A stretch of DNA of 64,000 nucleotides, from NCBI RefSeq assembly GCF_024448715.1, contig NZ_JAMOHZ010000002.1:62001-126000 (forward strand). Direction: 5' to 3'. The translations under genes and the position numbers were made by a program. This document shows positions 20,689 through 30,767 of the stretch, piece by piece. The notes under the pieces are model-generated. The model worked only from the letters and a program-made list of their open reading frames with translations, was not told the origin of the DNA and ran no database searches. The stretch is from Stutzerimonas stutzeri (GTDB lineage: Bacteria; Pseudomonadota; Gammaproteobacteria; Pseudomonadales; Pseudomonadaceae). Each line of letters starts with the position of its first letter. Positions within the stretch are counted from its first letter, which is position 1.

Positions 20689-22175
20689 GGCGATTGTTCC
20701 TCGAGCAATTGGCGGACAGCAGGGATCAGATCAGCTGCAGCAAGTCCTCGACCTTGCACACCCAGACGTTCGCCCGCCGCAGCATGCAACCAGACGGAGA
20801 GACAAGCCGCTTCGAACGGCGCCAGCCCCTGCGCAAGCAATGCGCCAGCGACACCAGCCAGCACATCGCCGAGGCCAGCGCTGGCCATCGCCGGATGCCC
20901 GCGATCACATAGCGCCAGTCGGCCATCGCGGTCGGCGATCAGGGTTCCGGCGCCCTTGAGCAGCACGGCACAATCGAAACGTACAGCCAGGGCGCGCGCA
21001 GCGGCGGGTCGATCGGTCTGGACCTCGGCTACCGAAATATTCAGCAGTCGCGCGGCCTCGCCGGGATGTGGCGTCAACAGGCAATTGCTCGGCAGCTCGA
21101 CCGCACCGGCTGCCAGTAAATTCAGCGCATCGGCGTCCCACACCTGAGGTACACGACACTGAGGCGACAGCGACAGCAAACTGCGCCCCCACGGTGCCTG
21201 CCCCAGGCCAGGTCCGATTACCAGCACATCGGCGCGCTGGGCCAGCGCTGTCAGCGCATAGGTGGATTCGACACCGCTGCACATGATTTCCGGGCGCCGC
21301 ACCAGCGCGGCGGTGACATGCTCGGGGCGTGTCGCCAGGGTCACCATGCCGGCACCGCAGCGCAGCGCAGCTTCGGCTGACAGCAGTGCGGCGCCGCCGG
21401 TACCGAGATCGCCGCCGATCACCAGCACCTGACCAAAGCTGCCTTTATGAGCAGTCGCAGAACGGGGCGCGAGCGCCGGCAGATTCGCTTCGGACAAGCG
21501 CACTGCCGAAGGCTCGATCTGCTCGACTACCACCGCATCGGCTTGCAGATCGTCGAAAACCAAAGCACCCACCCGATCCGGCCCCTCACCCGTAAATAGA
21601 CCGACCTTGAGACCGATGAAAGACACCGTCAGGTCGGCGCGCACCGCTTGTCCGAGCACGCGGCCGGTATCGGCGCACAGGCCAGACGGCAAATCGACCG
21701 CCAATACCGGCAGGGTACTTTCATTGATCGAGTGGATCGCAGCCGCATAAGGCTCTCGGACATCGCCAGAGATACCCGTGCCCAGCAGCGCATCGACCAA
21801 TACGCCCCGCAACCTTGCTTCCTGCGTCCATTGCCGAATGGCCACTCCGGCGCTCTGCGCCTCAGCGAAGGCTTGCGCAGCGTCGCCCTGTAATTGCTGC
21901 GGGTCACCGATCGCAAACACCTCGACCCGACGACCGGCACGCTGCGCCAACGCCGCTATCAGGTAGCCGTCACCGGCATTATTGCCGCGCCCCGCCAACA
22001 CCGTGATTGGCTCTTCATCAGGCCAGCGCTTGCGCAGCGCGCGCCAAGAAGCGTGAGCCGCGCGCTGCATCAACTCGAAACCAGGCGTTCCAGCAGCGAT
22101 CAGACGGGTATCCAGCTCGCGCACCTGAGCCGCGGAATATAAAGAGGTAGGCAGAGTATCGGTGGTCTGAGACAT
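20676..22175 (-). CDS. nnr: Bifunctional NAD(P)HX epimerase/dehydratase Nnr (YjeF)
   Basis: A 499-residue repair enzyme that restores hydrated NADH and NADPH. The N-terminal epimerase half contains GRGNNAGDGYLIAA and the C-terminal ribokinase-like ADP-dependent dehydratase half contains LTPHPGEAARLL and the nucleotide motif AGLGDVLAGVAGALLAQG. Both halves look complete. It is the first gene of the leftward nnr-tsaE-amiB-mutL series and is divergent from queG, with 173 bases between the two starts. Confidence 0.95.
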   Translation of the reverse strand: MSQTTDTLPTSLYSAAQVRELDTRLIAAGTPGFELMQRAAHASWRALRKRWPDEEPITVLAGRGNNAGDGYLIAALAQRAGRRVEVFAIGDPQQLQGDAAQAFAEAQSAGVAIRQWTQEARLRGVLVDALLGTGISGDVREPYAAAIHSINESTLPVLAVDLPSGLCADTGRVLGQAVRADLTVSFIGLKVGLFTGEGPDRVGALVFDDLQADAVVVEQIEPSAVRLSEANLPALAPRSATAHKGSFGQVLVIGGDLGTGGAALLSAEAALRCGAGMVTLATRPEHVTAALVRRPEIMCSGVESTYALTALAQRADVLVIGPGLGQAPWGRSLLSLSPQCRVPQVWDADALNLLAAGAVELPSNCLLTPHPGEAARLLNISVAEVQTDRPAAARALAVRFDCAVLLKGAGTLIADRDGRLALCDRGHPAMASAGLGDVLAGVAGALLAQGLAPFEAACLSVWLHAAAGERLGVQGRGLAAADLIPAVRQLLEEQSPCRK

Positions 22176-22348
22176 GAATCACCCGAGCGAATATCTGGCA
22201 GAATTATACGCATGCGACCGCCGTGCCGCCCGCGGCACATCCAGCCTCATGGCGACCGCGCAAGGTTCGACGGCAGCAAACTAGAAGCTTCCGCGGGCGC
22301 ACCGCACAAACGACGCCGCACGCCGCGAATTCTCGAAGATCCGATTCA

Positions 22349-23422
22349 ATGTCCAGCAACGCTCCCGACCCCGCTGCCCTCGCCCAATCCATCAAGGAAT
22401 GGGGCCGTGAGCTCGGCTTCCAGCAAGTCGGCGTTACCGGTGTCGATCTGGCTGAGCACGAAGCGCACCTCGAGCGCTGGCTAGAAGCCGGTTATCACGG
22501 CGAGATGGACTATATGGCTGCCCATGGCAGCAAACGTTCCCATCCGGATCAGCTGGTTCCTGGCACGCTGCGGGTCATCTCGCTGCGCATGGATTATCTG
22601 CCGGGCGACACACGCATGACCGAGCAACTGGCGCATCCCGAAAAGGCCTATGTGTCCCGCTACGCGCTGGGCCGTGACTATCACAAGCTGATCCGCAAGC
22701 GCCTGCAGCATCTGGCCGAGCGCATTCAGCAAGTGATCGGCCCCTTCGGCTTTCGTGCGTTCGTCGACAGCGCACCGGTACTGGAGAAGGCCGTGGCGCA
22801 GCAGGCCGGCCTCGGCTGGATCGGCAAGAACACCCTGGTGCTCAACCGCAAGGCTGGCAGCTGGTTCTTTCTCGGCGAACTTTTCGTCGATATCGCCCTG
22901 CCGGTCGACGAACCTACCGCGCGGGATCATTGCGGCAGTTGCCGTGCCTGTCTGGACATCTGCCCGACGGAGGCTTTCGTCGGTGAACGCGTGCTGGATG
23001 CGCGGCGCTGCATTTCCTACCTCACCATCGAGCTGAAAGGCCCGATCCCCGTCGAGCTGCGGTCGAAAATCGGCAACCGCGTATTCGGCTGCGATGACTG
23101 CCAGATCGTCTGCCCCTGGAACCGCTTCGCCCGGCCGACCGAGCAGACCGACTTCCAGCCGCGCCATAGCCTGGACAATGCCGAACTAGCGAGCCTGTTT
23201 CGCTGGACCGAAGACGAATTCCTCAGCCGTACCGAAGGCTCGCCGCTGCGTCGGACGGGATATCAGAACTGGTTGCGCAACCTGGCGGTCGGGCTGGGCA
23301 ACGCCCCGTCCAGCATTCCCGTGCTTGAAGCGCTCCAGGCGCGTCGCGACGACCCCTCGGAGCTGGTGCGCGAGCATGTGCACTGGGCGCTCGCACAACA
23401 TGAAGCCCGCCAGAACAGCTGA
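22349..23422 (+). CDS. queG: Epoxyqueuosine reductase QueG
   Basis: A 357-residue cobalamin- and iron-sulfur-dependent enzyme for the last step of queuosine synthesis in tRNA. Two 4Fe-4S sites are visible: CGSCRACLDICP near residue 194 and CDDCQIVCPWNRF near residue 247, with the C-terminal HEAT-like repeats following. The start MSSNAPDPAALAQSIKEWG is chosen because the frame upstream codes for Arg-rich residues unlike the family; the ribosome site is weak. It is the first plus-strand protein gene in the window. Confidence 0.94.
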   Translation: MSSNAPDPAALAQSIKEWGRELGFQQVGVTGVDLAEHEAHLERWLEAGYHGEMDYMAAHGSKRSHPDQLVPGTLRVISLRMDYLPGDTRMTEQLAHPEKAYVSRYALGRDYHKLIRKRLQHLAERIQQVIGPFGFRAFVDSAPVLEKAVAQQAGLGWIGKNTLVLNRKAGSWFFLGELFVDIALPVDEPTARDHCGSCRACLDICPTEAFVGERVLDARRCISYLTIELKGPIPVELRSKIGNRVFGCDDCQIVCPWNRFARPTEQTDFQPRHSLDNAELASLFRWTEDEFLSRTEGSPLRRTGYQNWLRNLAVGLGNAPSSIPVLEALQARRDDPSELVREHVHWALAQHEARQNS

Positions 23423-23599
23423 CCGCCCCGGCTATCCGCACTGCAGGCATATCGTTTTGCGTATGACCAACACCTGAATTGGTATTGGGAGGGAATGGCT
23501 CGGCTGTCTAGGCTTCAGCCGGCGCAGCGCCGCCCTGCATCCGTACAGCCCTGGCGACGTGCGTTCACGCAAAAAACAACAACAATGTCAGGTGAAGCC

Positions 23600-24748
23600 A
23601 TGCAACACAGACTGTTACTCAACGGAATTGCCCTTGCTCTTATGATCAGCACATTCGGCGCCCAGGCCGCAGGCCTGTCCAACCAGCACAGCAGCTTCGG
23701 CAAGATGCCGGACGGCACGTCCATCGAAAAATACACCCTGAAGAACAGCCAAGGGGTCGAGGCCGTTGTGATCACCTATGGCGGCGTGCTGCAATCGCTG
23801 CTGGTACCGGACAAGAACGGCAAGCTCGAGGACATCGTGCTCGGCTTCGATGACGTCGACGGGTACATCAAGAACGGCAACGTCTATTTCGGCGCCACCA
23901 TTGGGCGCTTCGGCAACCGCATCGCCGATGGCCGCTTCGAACTCGACGGCACGACGTACCAGATCCCGCAGAACGATGGCAGCAATGCACTGCACGGCGG
24001 GCCGCAGGGCTTCGATAAGCGGGTCTGGAAGGCCAAACCCGCCGATGAAGACGGCTGGGTCGGTGTCGAGCTGAGCTATGTATCTCCCGACGGTGAGATG
24101 GGCTTTCCCGGCACTTTGACCACCCACGTGACCTACAGCCTCAACGAAGACAACGAGCTGCGCATCCAGTACAGCGCCACCACCGATAAACCCACCGTGC
24201 TCAACCTGACCAACCACAGCTACTTCAATCTGGCCGGGGCCGGCAGCCCGAGTGTGCTCGATCAGGTCGCCACGCTTCACGCGTCGCGCTATACGCCGGT
24301 GACCAAGAAGCTGATCCCCACCGGCGAGCTGGCTGAGGTCAAGGGCACGCCGATGGATTTCCTCCGGCCGACCAGCTTTGGCGCACATATCAAAGATGAT
24401 CACCAACAACTGAAATTCGCCGAACCCAAGGCCGGCGGCTTCGATTTCAACTGGGTGCTGGATACCGATGGAGACCTGAGCAAGCTGGCCGCCGAAGTGC
24501 TAGATCCCGAGTCCGGTCGGCGGCTGCTGATGTACACCACCGAGCCCGGCGTCCAGCTCTATACCGGCAACTTCCTCGACGGCAGCATCCACGGAAAAGG
24601 TGGTAAGGCGTACCCGCACTGGAGCGCCTTTACCCTCGAAACGCAGCACTACCCGGACTCGCCCAATCAGCCGAACTTTCCAAGCACCCGCCTCGACCCG
24701 GGCGAAACCTATACCCAGACCACTATCTATCAATTTCCCAAGCCCTGA
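23600..24748 (+). CDS. galM: Exported aldose 1-epimerase (galactose mutarotase)
   Basis: A 382-residue GalM-family enzyme interconverting alpha and beta anomers of galactose or glucose. A signal peptide (MQHRLLLNGIALALMIST, cleavage near AQAAG) points to the periplasm. Family motifs are GATIGRFGNRIADGRF, LHGGPQGFDKRVW and LTNHSYFNLAG, the last two holding the catalytic histidines, and ETQHYPDSPNQ carries the catalytic glutamate. The start at 23600 has AGGTGA upstream; an ATG 15 bases earlier overlaps that site. It faces the dgo gene series, so it may supply the correct anomer for uptake or oxidation. Confidence 0.92.
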   Translation: MQHRLLLNGIALALMISTFGAQAAGLSNQHSSFGKMPDGTSIEKYTLKNSQGVEAVVITYGGVLQSLLVPDKNGKLEDIVLGFDDVDGYIKNGNVYFGATIGRFGNRIADGRFELDGTTYQIPQNDGSNALHGGPQGFDKRVWKAKPADEDGWVGVELSYVSPDGEMGFPGTLTTHVTYSLNEDNELRIQYSATTDKPTVLNLTNHSYFNLAGAGSPSVLDQVATLHASRYTPVTKKLIPTGELAEVKGTPMDFLRPTSFGAHIKDDHQQLKFAEPKAGGFDFNWVLDTDGDLSKLAAEVLDPESGRRLLMYTTEPGVQLYTGNFLDGSIHGKGGKAYPHWSAFTLETQHYPDSPNQPNFPSTRLDPGETYTQTTIYQFPKP

Positions 24749-24753
24749 AGCGG

Positions 24754-24775
24754 AAGGCCCCGCATGGGGCCTTTT
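24754..24775 (+). terminator. Terminator after galM
   Basis: AAGGCCCC and GGGGCCTT pair around GCAT and are followed by T residues, six bases past the galM stop. Confidence 0.88.
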
Positions 24776-24827
24776 GCCTGGTTCCGGCCGCCCACCTCAA
24801 CGGTTATGCGTTCGCGGCCGTTTTTCT

Positions 24828-24917
24828 GGTGGGCTAAAGCTCACCCTACATTTTTTGCATTCCCCGTGCGGGTACGTGCGCCACCCCTGAGTATCGTAGG
24901 GTGGGCTTCAGCCCACC
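24828..24917. repeat. REP-like inverted doublet between galM and dgoD
   Basis: Two copies of a 22-base imperfect palindrome lie in opposite orientation: 24828-24849 (diverged, with TAAAGCTC in the core) and 24896-24917 (GTAGGGTGGGCTTCAGCCCA then CC). The same unit recurs at 34942, 35007 and 39825. This has the layout of a REP doublet (REPIN). The rest of the interval 24776-24976 shows no gene. Confidence 0.8.
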
Positions 24918-24976
24918 GGTTCCGGCACGACGCGGTGACTAAAGCGGAACGCCACCGCGCTCCAAAAATCCCTGCC

Positions 24977-26125
24977 CTACCACTCCGCCACGCTGCCGTC
25001 GGCGTGACGCCAGATCGGGTTGCGCCAGCGATGACCGATGCGCGCCTGTTCCAGCACATAGGTCTCGTTGACCTCAATGCCCAGGCCCGGCCCGTTCGGA
25101 ATCGCAACGAAGCCATCCTCATAATCGAACACCTGCCGATTGCTGATGTAGTCGAGCAGGTCGTTGCCCTGGTTGTAATGAATACCCAGGCTCTGCTCTT
25201 GAATGAACGCGTTGTAACAGACGCCATCCAGTTGCAAGCAGGCAGCTAGCGCGATCGGCCCCAGCGGACAATGTAACGCCAGCGCGACGTCGTAGGCCTC
25301 GGCCATGCTGGCGATCTTGCGCGTCTCGGTGATGCCGCCAGCGTGAGAGGTGTCCGGTTGAATGATGTCGACGTAGCCCTCGGCGAGGATGCGTTTGAAA
25401 TCCCAGCGCGAGTACAGCCGCTCGCCTAAGGCAATCGGTGCGCAGGACAGCGGCGCCAGCTCCTTGAGCGCCTCGTAGTTATCGCTGAGCACCGGCTCCT
25501 CGATGAACATCGGCCGATACGGCTCGAGTTCCTTGATCAGAATCTTCGCCATGGGCTTGTGCACACGGCCGTGAAAATCGACGCCAATACCGATGTTCTT
25601 GCCCACCGCATCGCGCACCGCGGCCATATTCGCCAGCACCGCATCGACCTTGGCGTGGCTGTCGACGAACTGCATTTCCTCGCTGGCATTCATCTTCACC
25701 GCGCTGAAGCCGCGCGCCACGGCGTCACGAGCGGCATTGGCGGTATCCGCCGGACGATCGCCGCCGATCCAGGAATACACGCGGATGCGCTCGCGCACCC
25801 GACCACCCAACAACTCGCTGACCGAGACACCCAACGCCTTGCCCTTGATATCCCACAGCGCTTGATCGATGCCGGCAATGGCGCTCATGAGGATGGGCCC
25901 GCCGCGATAGAAGCCGCCGCGGTACATCACCGTCCAGAGGTCTTCGACGTTGCGCGGGTCGCGGCCGATGAGGTAGTCGGCCAGCTCTTCCACCGCCGCG
26001 GCGACGCTGTGCGCGCGGCCTTCGACGACAGGCTCGCCCCAGCCGGTGACGCCTTCATCGGTTTCGATCTTGAGGAACAGCCAGCGTGGCGGCACGACCA
26101 GTGTGGTGAGGCGAGTTATCTTCAT
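24977..26125 (-). CDS. dgoD: D-galactonate dehydratase
   Basis: A 382-residue enolase-superfamily enzyme converting D-galactonate to 2-dehydro-3-deoxy-D-galactonate. Starts [20 protein letters not shown], with the barrel motifs [16 protein letters not shown] (metal Asp and catalytic His), [16 protein letters not shown] and the second catalytic histidine in [14 protein letters not shown]. This pattern is that of E. coli DgoD rather than generic mandelate racemase relatives. It is the last gene of the leftward sugar operon, 30 bases after dgoK. Confidence 0.93.
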   Translation of the reverse strand: MKITRLTTLVVPPRWLFLKIETDEGVTGWGEPVVEGRAHSVAAAVEELADYLIGRDPRNVEDLWTVMYRGGFYRGGPILMSAIAGIDQALWDIKGKALGVSVSELLGGRVRERIRVYSWIGGDRPADTANAARDAVARGFSAVKMNASEEMQFVDSHAKVDAVLANMAAVRDAVGKNIGIGVDFHGRVHKPMAKILIKELEPYRPMFIEEPVLSDNYEALKELAPLSCAPIALGERLYSRWDFKRILAEGYVDIIQPDTSHAGGITETRKIASMAEAYDVALALHCPLGPIALAACLQLDGVCYNAFIQEQSLGIHYNQGNDLLDYISNRQVFDYEDGFVAIPNGPGLGIEVNETYVLEQARIGHRWRNPIWRHADGSVAEW

Positions 26126-26155
26126 TCGGTAGTCTCTAAGGTTGCGGTCAGCCCG

Positions 26156-27136
26156 TTAATGGCCAGCGTGGTGTCGAACATGCGGCTCTCCTGCTGCCTC
26201 GGCAGCGACCAGACCAGCCCCTTCGGCGATCTTCCAGAGCCCGGCGGCCGTCGCCTCGGGTGCGAAGCGCAGCGACTCGAAGCCGCAATATTCCAGCGCC
26301 CACAGGTAACGGGCGCACAGGGTTGAATTACCGATGAGGACGATGGGCTGCGACGGCAGCACCTGCAGCGTTGATGTCATGGCGGCCAGCTCGTGGCCGA
26401 TCAGCAGCCCGGACAGATAGTCGGCCTGGGCCGTGCCGCTGAGTTCGCCAGTCAGCACCAGCGTGCGGCTGCTGAAAATGGTGGCCAGCGGGCCGCCCTG
26501 CCCCTCGTGCAATCTGGCCACGCAAAGACCGCGCTCGAACGCGGCGGCATTGAAGGCGTCATTGGCAACCGCCGTGCGTCCGAGAATGGTGTGGCCGAGC
26601 AGCGCCTGATAAACCTCACCGGTCATGAAGGTCTGGAAATGGCGGAGCCGGCCGCCTTCCATCGTGACCCATTTGCTGTGACTGCCCGGCAAGCCAATCA
26701 GCAATGGCGCAGCGTGATCGGCATCGCCATCGAGCAGACCGAACACCTGGGTCTCTTCGCCACGCATCACGTTGGGCAGCGTGCCGCGCTGAATCACGCC
26801 GGGCACCAGCCACAGCGGCATGCCGCGCGGTCGCTTGATCGGCAGCAGCGCCGAACCCAGTTTTTCGGCGCCAAGCGGCGCCTCGACATAGGTCGCTTCG
26901 CGCCAACCCTGGGCACTGCCGATCATGCCGCAGGCGATCATTGGGATATCCCGATCGGCCGCCTGCCAGTCGCCGCAGGCCTGTTCCAGCGCGCTTTCAA
27001 AGTCGGCCTCGCTGCCATCGAGCTGCATGATGCCCAGCGGCAGGCTGCGCTCTTCCAACGTTTCGCCGGCCGCACCGAGCCGATAGGCGCTCAGTGAACT
27101 GGTGCCCCAGTCCAGCGCGATCAGATGTGTCTTCAC
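26156..27136 (-). CDS. dgoK: 2-dehydro-3-deoxygalactonokinase
   Basis: A 326-residue kinase that phosphorylates 2-dehydro-3-deoxy-galactonate at C6. The N-terminus ALDWGTSSLSAYRL is the ATP-binding phosphate-1 region of the DgoK family; IACGMIGSAQGWREATYVEAP and LIGLPGSHSKWV are further family blocks. It lies between the transporter permease and dgoD on the same strand with gaps of about 30-36 bases. In E. coli dgoA (the aldolase) is adjacent to dgoK; here no aldolase gene is found nearby. Confidence 0.91.
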   Translation of the reverse strand: MKTHLIALDWGTSSLSAYRLGAAGETLEERSLPLGIMQLDGSEADFESALEQACGDWQAADRDIPMIACGMIGSAQGWREATYVEAPLGAEKLGSALLPIKRPRGMPLWLVPGVIQRGTLPNVMRGEETQVFGLLDGDADHAAPLLIGLPGSHSKWVTMEGGRLRHFQTFMTGEVYQALLGHTILGRTAVANDAFNAAAFERGLCVARLHEGQGGPLATIFSSRTLVLTGELSGTAQADYLSGLLIGHELAAMTSTLQVLPSQPIVLIGNSTLCARYLWALEYCGFESLRFAPEATAAGLWKIAEGAGLVAAEAAGEPHVRHHAGH

Positions 27137-27172
27137 AGGTTCTCCAGCGCGCCGCCATCGGCGCGATTGGGA

Positions 27173-28141
27173 TCAGCGCTGCTTCAGCCGATCGATGATC
27201 ACCGCCAGCAGCAGAATCGTGCCGCGGATGACGTACTGGTAGAAGGTGTCGATGTTTTTCAGGTTCATCGCATTCTCGATGATGGCCAGAATCAACACCC
27301 CCGCGATCACATGGCGAATCATGCCGATGCCGCCGCTGAGCGAGACGCCACCGAGCACGCAGGCGGAGATCACGGTCAGCTCGAAGCCCTGGCCGATCAT
27401 CGGCTGCCCCGAGGTCATCCGCGACGCCAGCACCACGCCGGCCAGCGCACCGATCAATCCGTGCACGGCGAAGATGATGATCTTGGTGCGGTCGACATTG
27501 ACCCCAGCCAGCCGCGCCGCCTCTTCGTTGCCGCCGATGGCCATCGTGTTGCGGCCGTAGGTGGTGTAGTTGAGCAACCAGCCGAAGAAGACGAAGCAGA
27601 GGATGGTGATCAGGATGGGCACCGGTACGCCGAACAGCCCGCCGTTACCGAACAGGAAGAATTCCTCCTGCATTACCCCCACGGCCTTGCCATCGGAAAA
27701 GATGTAGGCCAGCCCGCGCACAATCTGCATGGTCGCCAACGTCGCAATCAGTGCGTTGATGCGCAGCTTAGCGATTACGATGCCGTTGATCAGCCCGACC
27801 ACCAGGCCCATCGCCAACGCTGCCGAGACACCTAGCATCACGCTTTCGGTGTCGCGCATCACCACCGCTGCCACCACGCCGGCGCAGGCGATCACCGAGC
27901 CGACCGACAGGTCGAAGTGGCCGGACGCCAGGCAGAACAGCATGGTGCAGGCCGCGATGCCGACAGTGGATATGGCGAGACCGAGGCCGCGCATATTCAA
28001 TGGCGATAGAAAATTATCGATGAAGATCGCCGACAGTACGAAGATGCCGAGCGCGGCCAGCACCATGACCCAGTCATCGAGGAAGCGGCGCATGTTGAGA
28101 CCCTGCCGCGGCGCGGACAGAGCGTTTTGTTGAGCAGACAT
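27173..28141 (-). CDS. araH: Sugar ABC transporter permease, AraH-like
   Basis: A 322-residue inner-membrane permease of the ribose/arabinose type with about nine or ten membrane segments. The family signature FCLASGHFDLSVGSV and the cytoplasmic loop NEEAARLAGVNVDRTK are clear. Sequence flavour is that of E. coli AraH, but there are no arabinose catabolic genes in the cluster, so the substrate may be galactose or both sugars. The start MSAQQNAL at 28141 is preferred since GATGAGG precedes it; an ATG 15 bases earlier overlaps this site. Confidence 0.88.
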   Translation of the reverse strand: MSAQQNALSAPRQGLNMRRFLDDWVMVLAALGIFVLSAIFIDNFLSPLNMRGLGLAISTVGIAACTMLFCLASGHFDLSVGSVIACAGVVAAVVMRDTESVMLGVSAALAMGLVVGLINGIVIAKLRINALIATLATMQIVRGLAYIFSDGKAVGVMQEEFFLFGNGGLFGVPVPILITILCFVFFGWLLNYTTYGRNTMAIGGNEEAARLAGVNVDRTKIIIFAVHGLIGALAGVVLASRMTSGQPMIGQGFELTVISACVLGGVSLSGGIGMIRHVIAGVLILAIIENAMNLKNIDTFYQYVIRGTILLLAVIIDRLKQR

Positions 28142-28162
28142 AAAGCACCTCATCATTGTTGT

Positions 28163-29677
28163 TCAGCCGCGCGAACGCGGGAGTGCCAGTTGCAGCAAGC
28201 GCGATTCTTCAGCCTGATCGCGGGCGACCTCTCCGGTGATCGCGCCCTCGCTCATGACCAGAATGCGGTCGGAGATGCCGATGACCTCCATCAGATCGCT
28301 GGAGACGACGATGACCGCGATGCCGCTCGCCGCGAGGTCATGGATGATCTGGTAGATCTCGGCCTTGGCGCCGATGTCGATGCCACGGGTGGGCTCGTCG
28401 AGTAGCAGCACCTTCATTGGCATCGACAGCCAGCGACCCAGGATCACCTTTTGCTGGTTGCCGCCCGAGAGATAAACGATCTGCTGATCGGGCGAAGGCG
28501 TCTTGATGTTCAGCGCACGGATCTGACGGTCGGCGTTTTCGCGTTCCCAGCGGCCCTGTACCAGGCAGCCCAAGCGGGCATTGCGGCCGCGCGCGCCGAT
28601 GTTGATGTTCTCCGCCACGCTGCCCAGCGGCACGATGCCTTCCTTCTTGCGGTCCTCGGGGCAGAGCAGGATTCCCGACGCGATGGCGTCGCGCGCGGAT
28701 TTCAACTTCACCGGCTGGCCATCGAGCTGTACCGTTCCGGCCTTGTGCGGAGCCAGTCCGGCTAGCAGGCGCAGCAGTTCGGTACGCCCGGCGCCGACCA
28801 GGCCGAAGAAACCGAGCACCTCGCCACGGCTGACCGAGAAACTCACCGGCTCCTGCAAACCGTGGCCAAGCAGGCCTTCGACGCGCAGGGCCTCGCCTTG
28901 CTGCTCGCGGGGCCGGTAGTTGTAGATGTCCTGGATATCGCGGCCAACCATGCAGGTCACCAGCGCGTCGTGAGTCAGCTCGCTTATGTCGTCGAAGGTG
29001 CAGACGAAGCGGCCATCCTTGAACACCGTTACCGCGTCGCAAATGCGGAAGATCTCTTCCATCCGGTGCGAGACGTAAAGCACCACCCGTCCCTCGTCCC
29101 GCAACCGACCGATAATCGCCATCAGCCGCTCGATTTCCCGCGCCGACAGGCTGCTGGTGGGCTCGTCGAACGCGATCACATGGGCGTTGCGCGACATCGC
29201 CTTGGCGATTTCCACCAGTTGGCGCTGCCCCAGCGACAGGCTGCCCAGACGCGCGGCTGGGTCTATCTCATCCGCCAGCCCTTTGAGCAGTTCACGCGCC
29301 TGACGCTGCATCGCGCGACGGTTGACCAATCCGAAGCGCGACGGCATGTGCCCGAGCATCAGGTTTTCGGCCACGCTCATTTCCGGTACCAGGTGCAGCT
29401 CCTGATGGATCACCGCGACGCCGCTGGCGATGCTCTCACCGGCTGACTTGAATGCCAGGCTGCGCTCGCCGATCTGCAGGTCGCCGCTGCTCGGCTGGTA
29501 GGCGCCGCCCAGAATCTTCAGCAGTGTGGACTTGCCGGCACCGTTCTCACCCATCAGGGCGTGCACGGTGCCGGGTCGAGCCACGAAGCTGATCTCCGAC
29601 AATGCACGCACGCCTGGGAAGTTCTTGCCGATGCCATTGAATCGCAGGCTGTCGCCCGCTTTGACTTGTTGAAGCAT
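28163..29677 (-). CDS. araG: Sugar ABC transporter ATP-binding protein, AraG-like
   Basis: A 504-residue double ATPase. The first cassette has Walker A GENGAGKST, signature LSLGQRQLVEIAKA and Walker B VIAFDEPTS. The second has the degenerate P-loop GLVGAGRTELLRLL, signature LSGGNQQKVILGRW and LLLDEPTRGID, as usual for carbohydrate uptake family 2. It lies 21 bases before the permease gene and 85 after the binding-protein gene, all on the minus strand. Confidence 0.92.
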   Translation of the reverse strand: MLQQVKAGDSLRFNGIGKNFPGVRALSEISFVARPGTVHALMGENGAGKSTLLKILGGAYQPSSGDLQIGERSLAFKSAGESIASGVAVIHQELHLVPEMSVAENLMLGHMPSRFGLVNRRAMQRQARELLKGLADEIDPAARLGSLSLGQRQLVEIAKAMSRNAHVIAFDEPTSSLSAREIERLMAIIGRLRDEGRVVLYVSHRMEEIFRICDAVTVFKDGRFVCTFDDISELTHDALVTCMVGRDIQDIYNYRPREQQGEALRVEGLLGHGLQEPVSFSVSRGEVLGFFGLVGAGRTELLRLLAGLAPHKAGTVQLDGQPVKLKSARDAIASGILLCPEDRKKEGIVPLGSVAENINIGARGRNARLGCLVQGRWERENADRQIRALNIKTPSPDQQIVYLSGGNQQKVILGRWLSMPMKVLLLDEPTRGIDIGAKAEIYQIIHDLAASGIAVIVVSSDLMEVIGISDRILVMSEGAITGEVARDQAEESRLLQLALPRSRG

Positions 29678-29762
29678 GGAGCGTCTCCACCCTCGCCCGA
29701 AAGACCGGGCGAGTTCGATGCTGAAATCGGCCTGGCAACAGGCCTCCCACGAATGAACCGGC

Positions 29763-30767
29763 TTATTTCCAGAGACCGATCTTTTCCAGTTCTTCCTGGA
29801 AGTTCTCGCGGGTGATCAGGGTGACTTCGTCCATTGCGGTGTACTTCGGCGGTTCTTTCCCGGTGGTTACCCACTCGTACATCATCCGCGCGGTTTCGTA
29901 GCCTTCGATATGCGGACTGGGCAGCATCGAACCGTAGAAGCCGCTGTTGTCCTTCTTCAACTCACCAATCGCATCGGTGCCGTTAATGCCGATACCGATT
30001 ACGTTCTCGGCACTGAAGCCGGCGCTTTCGGTTGCGCGTACGCCACCCAGCACCGTGTTGTCATTCATACCGCCGATGATCAGGTTCTTCGCGCCGCGCG
30101 GTAGCTTCACCAACGCCGAGGTGGTGGCGTTCATGCTGCCCGGTACGTCGAGCGTCTTCTGTGGGGTATAAAGGATGTGGTCCTCGGGAAAGCCAGCCTT
30201 CTTCAGGGCGTCGACCGAGCCATCGGTGCGCTTCTTGCCGGTGTCGAGCTCGTTGTAGGTGTTGATCACCGCGTACGTCTCGCTCCAGTCCCAACCACGC
30301 TTCTTGGCTTCTTCGGCCATGGCCGCGCCCTGCTTCTGGCCGACTTCGAACGCAGCCATGCCGAGGTACGGCACGTCTTCCATGAACTGGCCCTTGGCAT
30401 CGACGAAGCGGTCGTCGACGGCCATGACCTTGAGATCGTTGAACTTGGATTTGGCGACGATGGCCGGGCCGAGCGCCACGTCAGGCGGGCAGATGACGAA
30501 GCCCTTGGCGCCGTTGGCCGCCAGGCTGTCGATGGCGGAGAGAGTTTTCTCGCCGTCCGGCACGGCGATCTTGAGCAGGGTGAAACCGTGCTCCTTAGCG
30601 GCCTTCTCGGCGAACGCCCACTCGGTCTGGAACCAAGGTTCCTCGGGCTGTTTGACTAGAAAGCCGATCTTCACATCTTCTTCGGCCAGGGTTGCACCGG
30701 CAAAACTCATCGCGCCGACAGTCAGCGCGGCACAGCAAAGCGAACGGATTCCGAAAGACCGGAACAT
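29763..30767 (-). CDS. araF: Periplasmic sugar-binding protein, AraF-like
   Basis: A 334-residue binding protein with a signal peptide (MFRSFGIRSLCCAALTVGAM, cleavage near TLAEE). The mature part starts VKIGFLVKQPEEPWFQTEW and has MAVDDRFVDAKG and IGGMNDNTVLGG, blocks shared with the E. coli L-arabinose-binding protein. This protein also binds D-galactose in E. coli, which suits the galactose-type enzymes around it. The start is fixed by GGAGGT four bases upstream of 30767. The 85-base gap to the ATPase gene may hold an expression-lowering structure, but none was clear. Confidence 0.9.
   Translation of the reverse strand: MFRSFGIRSLCCAALTVGAMSFAGATLAEEDVKIGFLVKQPEEPWFQTEWAFAEKAAKEHGFTLLKIAVPDGEKTLSAIDSLAANGAKGFVICPPDVALGPAIVAKSKFNDLKVMAVDDRFVDAKGQFMEDVPYLGMAAFEVGQKQGAAMAEEAKKRGWDWSETYAVINTYNELDTGKKRTDGSVDALKKAGFPEDHILYTPQKTLDVPGSMNATTSALVKLPRGAKNLIIGGMNDNTVLGGVRATESAGFSAENVIGIGINGTDAIGELKKDNSGFYGSMLPSPHIEGYETARMMYEWVTTGKEPPKYTAMDEVTLITRENFQEELEKIGLWK

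Noticed and set aside
27173..30767. Assignment of the sugar cluster as an L-arabinose operon from the AraFGH-like genes
   Set aside because: No araA, araB, araD or L-arabonate dehydratase genes are nearby, while DgoD and DgoK point to galactonate.
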